Shown: piece after piece, positions 59,655 through 64,000 of the stretch | How positions within the stretch are numbered: the first letter of the stretch is position 1 | How the letters are laid out: each line of letters opens with the position of its first letter | IMG/VR virus record: IMGVR_UViG_3300025929_000013 | Location: 44,848 to 108,847 of that record | Origin: a virus | Direction: 5' to 3' (one strand) | Length of the DNA: 64,000 bases | Position numbers and translations under genes: made by a program | The notes under the pieces: model-generated | What the model saw: the letters and a program-made list of their open reading frames with translations, nothing else | What the model was told of the DNA's origin: nothing | Database searches by the model: none

Positions 59655-60017
59655 ATGCCGAGAACCCGTCCGTGCGAGAGGTGCGGAATCGACTCCGACG
59701 TGGTGCGCGAACTCGAACGCGCATATGCGATGCAACTGTCCTGGCGCACCGTATGCGACAACTTGGACACCGAGCTGCACGGCGCCGCGGCGACCGTCAA
59801 ATATCTCAATACCCGCGGGTTCGCCCCGAGCCGCCGCATCCCGGGCACCTGGCTGCTGATCACCGATACCGGCGGTTTCGCGGTGCGCGTGCCGGAGCCG
59901 GACGCCGAGGACTGGGCCGAGACGATGGCCGACCTGGTCCTGGTGCTTGCCGTGCAGTACCGCAAGGGCGAGCTGGGCATCCTGGCCGACATCGAACGCT
60001 GCGGTGACGACGCATGA
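59655..60017 (+). CDS. helix-turn-helix-like small protein
   Basis: 120 aa; GGGAG lies 7 nt before the ATG. CERCG zinc-like start, then LSWRTVCDNLDTELHGAAATVKYLNTRGF, which could be a helix-turn-helix. First gene of a plus-strand run. Confidence 0.6.
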   Translation: MPRTRPCERCGIDSDVVRELERAYAMQLSWRTVCDNLDTELHGAAATVKYLNTRGFAPSRRIPGTWLLITDTGGFAVRVPEPDAEDWAETMADLVLVLAVQYRKGELGILADIERCGDDA

Positions 60018-60283
60018 CCGACCGGTGCCCACACTGCGCGGCCAGCCTCATCGGAGACCCGATCCCCCAGGCGTCACGTGACCGCGGCTACCTGGGCGAC
60101 CGGACGCATTACCGGCGCGAGATCGGCATCGAGATCCGCGGGGTCTACGACGGAGTCCTGTACTGGCAGTGCCCCGACTGCGGACGGGCGTGGAACCGGT
60201 GGTCCCCGAAGGACGGCCACATCTACACCGCCGCCCAGGAACGCGTCGAGCGGGTGAACGCGCGCGTGGAGGAAGCCTTGTGA
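60014..60283 (+). CDS. zinc-ribbon protein
   Basis: 89 aa. CPHC ... CPDCGRAW gives a two-knuckle zinc ribbon. ATG overlaps the previous stop (ATGA). Confidence 0.68.
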   Translation: MTDRCPHCAASLIGDPIPQASRDRGYLGDRTHYRREIGIEIRGVYDGVLYWQCPDCGRAWNRWSPKDGHIYTAAQERVERVNARVEEAL

Positions 60284-60684
60284 GGCGCGCCGCCCAGCAC
60301 AAGGCGCGCGTCGTACGCCCCGCCGCGCCACCGGCGCCGGACGGGTACTGCGAGACCGTCCTGCGCATCTACAACCGCGCCGACAATTTCGACGGCCTGC
60401 TCTGGGCTTGCGGTCCCGGGGGCATCCGGTTCTTCGCCCGCTGCCCCAACCTCTTCCGCTGGGCCGACGAGGACGCCGAGCTGATCGGGCCGCACGACAT
60501 CGAGCTGCTGGAGCAGTGCCTGGCAGACCTCGGGCCGTGGACCGGCTTCCTGAGTGAACTGTTCACCGTGCGCAAGCGCGGCGCCCGGCCGCTGTGGATG
60601 TGGCTCGCGGAGAACCCCAACGTCGCGGACATCTTCGAGAAGGCTGTCCGCCCCGACAGTACGGAGCATGATGACCAAGTCTGA
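60280..60684 (+). CDS. hypothetical protein
   Basis: 134 aa, GTG start overlapping the previous stop. Basic start, then LRIYNRADNFDGLLWACGPGGIRFFARC and a helical end. Function unknown. Confidence 0.6.
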   Translation: MRRAAQHKARVVRPAAPPAPDGYCETVLRIYNRADNFDGLLWACGPGGIRFFARCPNLFRWADEDAELIGPHDIELLEQCLADLGPWTGFLSELFTVRKRGARPLWMWLAENPNVADIFEKAVRPDSTEHDDQV

Positions 60685-60874
60685 GGAATTCGAGGCGGCC
60701 CAGCGCGCCCGGCTCGAAACCCCGCTGAGCGATGAAGAGCTCGACGAGTACCGCGACGAGGACGCCAGACGTGGAACGGACGACGTCGCTCCACCGCTGA
60801 CCAAACTCCAAGAGCAGCGGCGCCGCCTTCTGCGCTACATCGACGGCCTTCTCAAGCAGCTGGGGGAGAAGTGA
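60671..60874 (+). CDS. small acidic coiled-coil protein
   Basis: 67 aa from the ATG at 60671 (ATG at 60668 is also possible; GGAG upstream). Acidic helix then LQEQRRRLLRYIDGLLKQL. Overlaps both neighbours. Confidence 0.58.
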   Translation: MTKSEEFEAAQRARLETPLSDEELDEYRDEDARRGTDDVAPPLTKLQEQRRRLLRYIDGLLKQLGEK

Positions 60875-61623
60875 GCTTCAACCCGATCTCCGCCGCGGAG
60901 CTGGCCGACGTACGCCGGATCCTCGCGGACCCCGACCAGAAGGACGCCGCGTTCTTCCCGCGCGCGATCGTCGAGGGACTGCTCGGCGCGCTCGACGAGG
61001 ACCGCTCGCCGGACGACCTCGACCGCTTCATACGCGAGCAGGCCGAGAAAGACCCGGCGTTCGCCCAGGAGTACATGCGCCTGCACGCGGTCGCCCTGCT
61101 GCGCGCCGTGCGCGCACTGCACGAGCCCTACCGCTGCTCCGGCGACGAGGTCGACTACTGCGCGCATTGCAGCCGGATCGCCATCCACCCCGTGCGCTAC
61201 CCGTGCGACACGATCGCGGCGATCGGCGGCGAGGACGAGATGGACCACATGCTCGCCGCCAGCTCCTTCGGATCGCCGCGCGCCCGCGCGATCGCCGCGA
61301 TGACCCCGCCCGAGATCGAGGCGCACGTCGCCTACGCCCTGATGAACGGCGGCGTCCCGATGGACCTAAGGAGCGTCTACGCCGACCGGGAGGGCGCGTT
61401 GTGGATGTGCCAGGGCGTGTTCCAGTTCTGGGACGCGGACCGCTCGCAGATCCCGCTGATGGTCTCGCTCGACCAACACGGCGCCCCGCTCACCCTCGGC
61501 TCCCTGCTCCAGGGCCGCGGCCCGCTCACCGTCGTGCAGGACGGCGTCCCCACGGACCGCGCGAAGGCCTACGAGAACATGATGCGCAACGTGCGCCGGA
61601 TGCTGCGCCTGCCGGGGAACTGA
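60871..61623 (+). CDS. conserved hypothetical protein
   Basis: 250 aa, GTG start. N-terminal helices; CAHC...YPCDTI near residue 100 is a motif shared with many Streptomyces-phage unknowns. The C-terminal domain is beta-rich. No catalytic residues are evident. Confidence 0.65.
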   Translation: MSFNPISAAELADVRRILADPDQKDAAFFPRAIVEGLLGALDEDRSPDDLDRFIREQAEKDPAFAQEYMRLHAVALLRAVRALHEPYRCSGDEVDYCAHCSRIAIHPVRYPCDTIAAIGGEDEMDHMLAASSFGSPRARAIAAMTPPEIEAHVAYALMNGGVPMDLRSVYADREGALWMCQGVFQFWDADRSQIPLMVSLDQHGAPLTLGSLLQGRGPLTVVQDGVPTDRAKAYENMMRNVRRMLRLPGN

Positions 61624-61624
61624 C

Positions 61625-61846
61625 GTGGACAAGGAACGCCTCACCTACGCCGTCGCAGTCGATCCCGCACTGCCGCCGAAGGACGTCGAAATACTCGTAG
61701 CCACCGTCCAGTCCCTGCACGGGGTCAAATTCGTGCGCAAGATCGAGCCGGTCGACGCCGCGGCGCTGGACAACGCCCGGAACGTGGCGGGCCTCCAGTG
61801 GCGCGGCGCGCTGGCGACCCTGCTCGCGAGCAAGGAGCTGCCCTGA
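61625..61846 (+). CDS. hypothetical protein
   Basis: 73 aa, GTG start 1 nt after the previous stop. Compact alpha/beta. Function unknown. Confidence 0.58.
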   Translation: MDKERLTYAVAVDPALPPKDVEILVATVQSLHGVKFVRKIEPVDAAALDNARNVAGLQWRGALATLLASKELP

Positions 61847-62037
61847 TGTACGCGGAACACATGGCGCGCCTGGCGCGCGAGCGCGGCGACGAGAACAGCG
61901 CCAAGTACTGGGACTACGTCAAGGCCGTGGTCGACGGGTGTCCGCCGCTGAGCGACGAGCAGCGCTCCGCGCTCGCGGTCCTGCTGCGGCCCGTGCGCCT
62001 GACCGAGCGCGCCGTCCAGGGGGGAGGAAGCGGCTGA
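61846..62037 (+). CDS. hypothetical protein
   Basis: 63 aa, ATG overlapping the previous stop (TGATG). Helical. Function unknown. Confidence 0.58.
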   Translation: MYAEHMARLARERGDENSAKYWDYVKAVVDGCPPLSDEQRSALAVLLRPVRLTERAVQGGGSG

Positions 62038-62339
62038 TGCACTATTTCGGCGAGAAGTGGGAACCGGCCGTGGACACGCTGACCGTCCCGGTCGCGACCC
62101 CCGTCGGCGCGCGCTGCGACACCTGCCGCACCCCTATATACGACGGCGACCGCGGCTACATCACCGGCGACATCACAACGACCCCCTACGGCAGCCTCGA
62201 CATCGACCACCGCGAGTGCGTGGTCATGCTCAGGGTCGGGCACGGGCACGGCGCCTGCGGATGCAACGGCCCGCGCGAACCCGAACAGATGCGCGCCGAC
62301 GCCGTCGAGCTCTGGGCACGCCTGTACCCGGGACACTAG
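62037..62339 (+). CDS. zinc-binding hypothetical protein
   Basis: 100 aa; GGGGGAGGAAGC upstream. CDTC, then H-REC and GACGC suggest a zinc site. Last gene of the plus-strand run. Confidence 0.6.
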   Translation: MHYFGEKWEPAVDTLTVPVATPVGARCDTCRTPIYDGDRGYITGDITTTPYGSLDIDHRECVVMLRVGHGHGACGCNGPREPEQMRADAVELWARLYPGH

Positions 62340-62355
62340 GTAAATTGTTTTCCAA

Positions 62356-62399
62356 GCGGGCCCCGCGGCAGGAACAAATATGCAGACCACGGGGCCCGC
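62356..62399. terminator. inverted repeat between convergent genes
   Basis: 10-bp stem GCGGGCCCCG/CGGGGCCCGC with a 24-nt loop, placed between the converging genes at 62339 and 62582. No T-run on either strand. Between 62400 and 62581 no gene is seen. Confidence 0.5.
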
Positions 62400-62581
62400 A
62401 AGCCGCCAAACGGGTGACACCGCGCCAGGGGCGCCGCTCTATGCGCCGATCCGCCGATTGCGCTAATCTCGCCGACGTGGCGCCCGATCAAGCGATCCTT
62501 CGCGGCATAATCGCCGCCCTGCGCAGGCTACGCCGGAAGCCGGGGCCGAATACTCCTGCCCCGGCTGGGTCTACGACCCCC

Positions 62582-62929
62582 CTACGCGGCGGCGGGCTGA
62601 CCGTATCCGAGCTGGCGAAGGGTCCTGGGCCGTCGGAAGCCCACCATCCCCTCCAGCACCGGCACCACGCTGGTCTCCATCACCCGCGTCGGCCGGTCCC
62701 AGCCGACCGCCACCATGCCTGCCTTCACCGCGGCGTTGGCGAGACCACCCGCCTCAAGGAAGTCCACGCACAGGACGTCTGCGGAGATGCACACGCGTCC
62801 CGGCGTGGGCGGCTCCACCTGGAACGCGCCCAAGTGCTTGTTCTTCCCCAACGCCTCTTCCATCGTGGTCACGAACCCGCGGGGGGCATGCCCGCTGAAT
62901 TCGATGATCGTGACCGTGGCGAACCTCAC
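62582..62929 (-). CDS. hypothetical protein
   Basis: 115 aa. Mixed alpha/beta (RFATVTIIEFSGHAP...VCISADVLCVDFLEAGGLANAAVKAGMVAVGW). Overlaps the next upstream gene by 4 nt. Function unknown. Confidence 0.55.
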   Translation of the reverse strand: MRFATVTIIEFSGHAPRGFVTTMEEALGKNKHLGAFQVEPPTPGRVCISADVLCVDFLEAGGLANAAVKAGMVAVGWDRPTRVMETSVVPVLEGMVGFRRPRTLRQLGYGQPAAA

Positions 62930-63198
62930 GGCACCTCCAATATTCTCAAGCGGATCTCCGTCGCGCGCCGCAGAAGCGGGGCCTGCCCGAGCCCAGCCTG
63001 AAGCGCACAGCTTATTTCCAGGTACGTCCCGAACGCACTGCTACCCATGCATGCGAGCGAAACGTCCACGTCACCGGTGTCGGGCACGATCTGGGTCTCC
63101 CGAATACCGGCGACACCCGCCAACGCCGCACGAAGCAGCGCGACGTCTTCCAAGGACGGGCACAGCAGCCCGCCCGGCGTGTACAGCCGCATCCCCAC
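62926..63198 (-). CDS. hypothetical protein
   Basis: 90 aa from a GTG at 63198, with GGGGAGG 9 nt upstream; ATG at 63192 is also possible. Alpha/beta, no recognised domain. Confidence 0.5.
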   Translation of the reverse strand: MGMRLYTPGGLLCPSLEDVALLRAALAGVAGIRETQIVPDTGDVDVSLACMGSSAFGTYLEISCALQAGLGQAPLLRRATEIRLRILEVP

Positions 63199-63576
63199 GG
63201 CGTACAGCCTCCCCTGCCCAGTCACCCCGCGGGCGTGAAAACGCGCCGCACACCGCGTCTGACCCTGACGCGGGCCCTATGACTGTTCCAGGGCATACCA
63301 AACCCCCTTGCATCGCGCCCGATGCTGGCACCGGGCTACTCAACTAACGCCGCAACCGTTAGCACGTGCAAGATTACTCGCTCCTGACGCTCTGTCGAGT
63401 AGTTGGAGGACTCTGGTGGGCCCGCATTCTGTAACTTGCACTGTGATGTTCGCAGAACCCTCCCAAAAGAACATGTTCCAGGGCAACTCCGGCCCCCAAA
63501 AGGCGCTCTAGCGCTATGTCGACTATTACAATGCGCTATCGTCGCAGGTCAGAAGCCATTCGCACCCGTATTTAGG

Positions 63577-63612
63577 GCTACTGAGGTACTGAAAACCGCC
63601 GTGGGGTACTGA
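63577..63612 (+). repeat. three TACTGA repeats, operator-like
   Basis: GCTACTGA and GGTACTGA are tandem (63577-63592), and a second GGTACTGA starts at 63605, exactly 20 nt after the first GGTACTGA, so on the same face of the helix. Confidence 0.45.
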
Positions 63613-63688
63613 TTTTTGGTGCACCCAGGGCACATTTGTGGGAGTTGCCAGGCCCCCGGCCCCGCATGATCATTTTTAAAGGTGGGGG

Positions 63689-63706
63689 GTGTCAATTTCT
63701 TGACAC
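63689..63706. promoter_or_regulatory. perfect inverted repeat, operator-like
   Basis: GTGTCAA-TTTC-TTGACAC, 7-bp arms with a 4-nt spacer; the right arm holds a TTGACA -35-like hexamer. A dimeric repressor bound here would cover that hexamer. Confidence 0.45.
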
Positions 63707-64000
63707 ATATAAGCCACAGTACACACACGTGCTGCACGCAGGGGCTGTGTATACGCGCTGCGAGTCGCTGACGTGCGGATGTTAGCAGTTTGCCCCTTTT
63801 GGTATACCGATAATACCTGTTATCAGTATGCCTGACCAGGGAAAACGTGCCGTAGGCACCTGGACAGAGCGTCTCAGGATGCGATACGCCTCATCTTCAC
63901 ACCTGCGCAGGCGTTGTATGTCAAGCAATATACACGTGAAGCCCGTATGAGGCAGTGGATACAGGGTGCTCCGAGTATCAAGAGCTTGAGGGGCCTGATG

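Larger units (their letters stand above)
63226..64000. promoter_or_regulatory. intergenic, less GC-rich regulatory region
   Basis: 775 nt without a convincing gene; visibly richer in A and T than the coding regions. Short open frames exist, including minus 64000-63781 and plus from about 63835 to the edge, but they use codons rare in the rest of the window and lack ribosome-binding sites. Repeats and a palindrome are listed separately. Confidence 0.5.

Noticed and set aside
62057-63001. Long plus-strand open frame of 314 codons
   Set aside because: Arg/Pro-rich shadow crossing the real plus-strand gene end and the antisense of two minus-strand genes; no start signal.
63403-63737. Short open frames on both strands in the AT-richer region
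   Set aside because: Rare codons, no ribosome-binding sites and no domain-like content.
63781-64000. Open frames reaching the right edge on both strands
   Set aside because: Both could be the end of a gene outside the window, but neither has a start signal or codon use like the rest of the genome, so no CDS is called.
1-64000. CRISPR arrays, insertion sequences, integrase and attachment sites
   Set aside because: No regular direct-repeat/spacer array, transposase, integrase or att-like duplication was seen; the phage looks lytic within this window.

Overview
The window is part of a double-stranded DNA phage genome with a contractile (myovirus) tail. It carries a terminase, portal, scaffold and HK97-type capsid protein, a tail sheath and tube, a very large tape measure, and a gp25/gp27/J-type baseplate. 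The sequence is visibly GC-rich. A WhiB-like regulator, a SpoVS-like protein, a DUF2637 membrane protein, a Cas4-family nuclease and GTG/ATG stop-start overlaps point to an actinobacterial host. Streptomyces or a close relative is the best guess, but the host is inferred, not shown.

Layout. Almost everything up to 56.1 kb reads on the minus strand, so transcription runs from high to low coordinates. 54.6-39.3 kb holds terminase, a small lysis/membrane cluster, portal, scaffold, capsid, neck proteins, sheath, tube and chaperones. 39.3-25.6 kb holds the tape measure, baseplate, carbohydrate-binding tail fibres and a holin-like protein. 25.4-8.3 kb is the DNA metabolism block: helix-turn-helix initiator-like proteins, DnaC-like loader, DnaB-like helicase, TOPRIM primase, SNF2 helicase, SSB-like protein, family A DNA polymerase, RecA, WhiB, Cas4-like nuclease and a RuvC-like resolvase. 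7-0 kb holds SpoVS, small unknown genes, a GH25 endolysin and a partial TGT/DpdA-like gene running off the left edge. From 56.3 to 63.2 kb small genes lie on both strands. A plus-strand run of small, often cysteine-containing genes occupies 59.65-62.34 kb. 63.2-64.0 kb is less GC-rich, lacks convincing genes and carries operator-like repeats.

Main points. (1) The major capsid gene is split by a 286-nt group I intron (47249-47534). Precise splice sites, an internal guide and P7 strands are all visible, and removing the intron restores an uninterrupted capsid protein. (2) At least a dozen transcription units share one leader design: a TAACAC-like hexamer 58-75 nt before the start codon, then a different hairpin in each leader, then the ribosome-binding site. 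In several leaders the ribosome-binding site lies inside the hairpin. (3) A compact, multi-hairpin, probably non-coding RNA and a tRNA-like element with an abnormal anticodon arm lie at 53.5-53.9 kb. (4) Twelve GTGCAC palindromes cluster at the 3' end of the SNF2 helicase gene and just beyond it.

Functional names rest on recognised motifs and gene order, read by eye without database searches.
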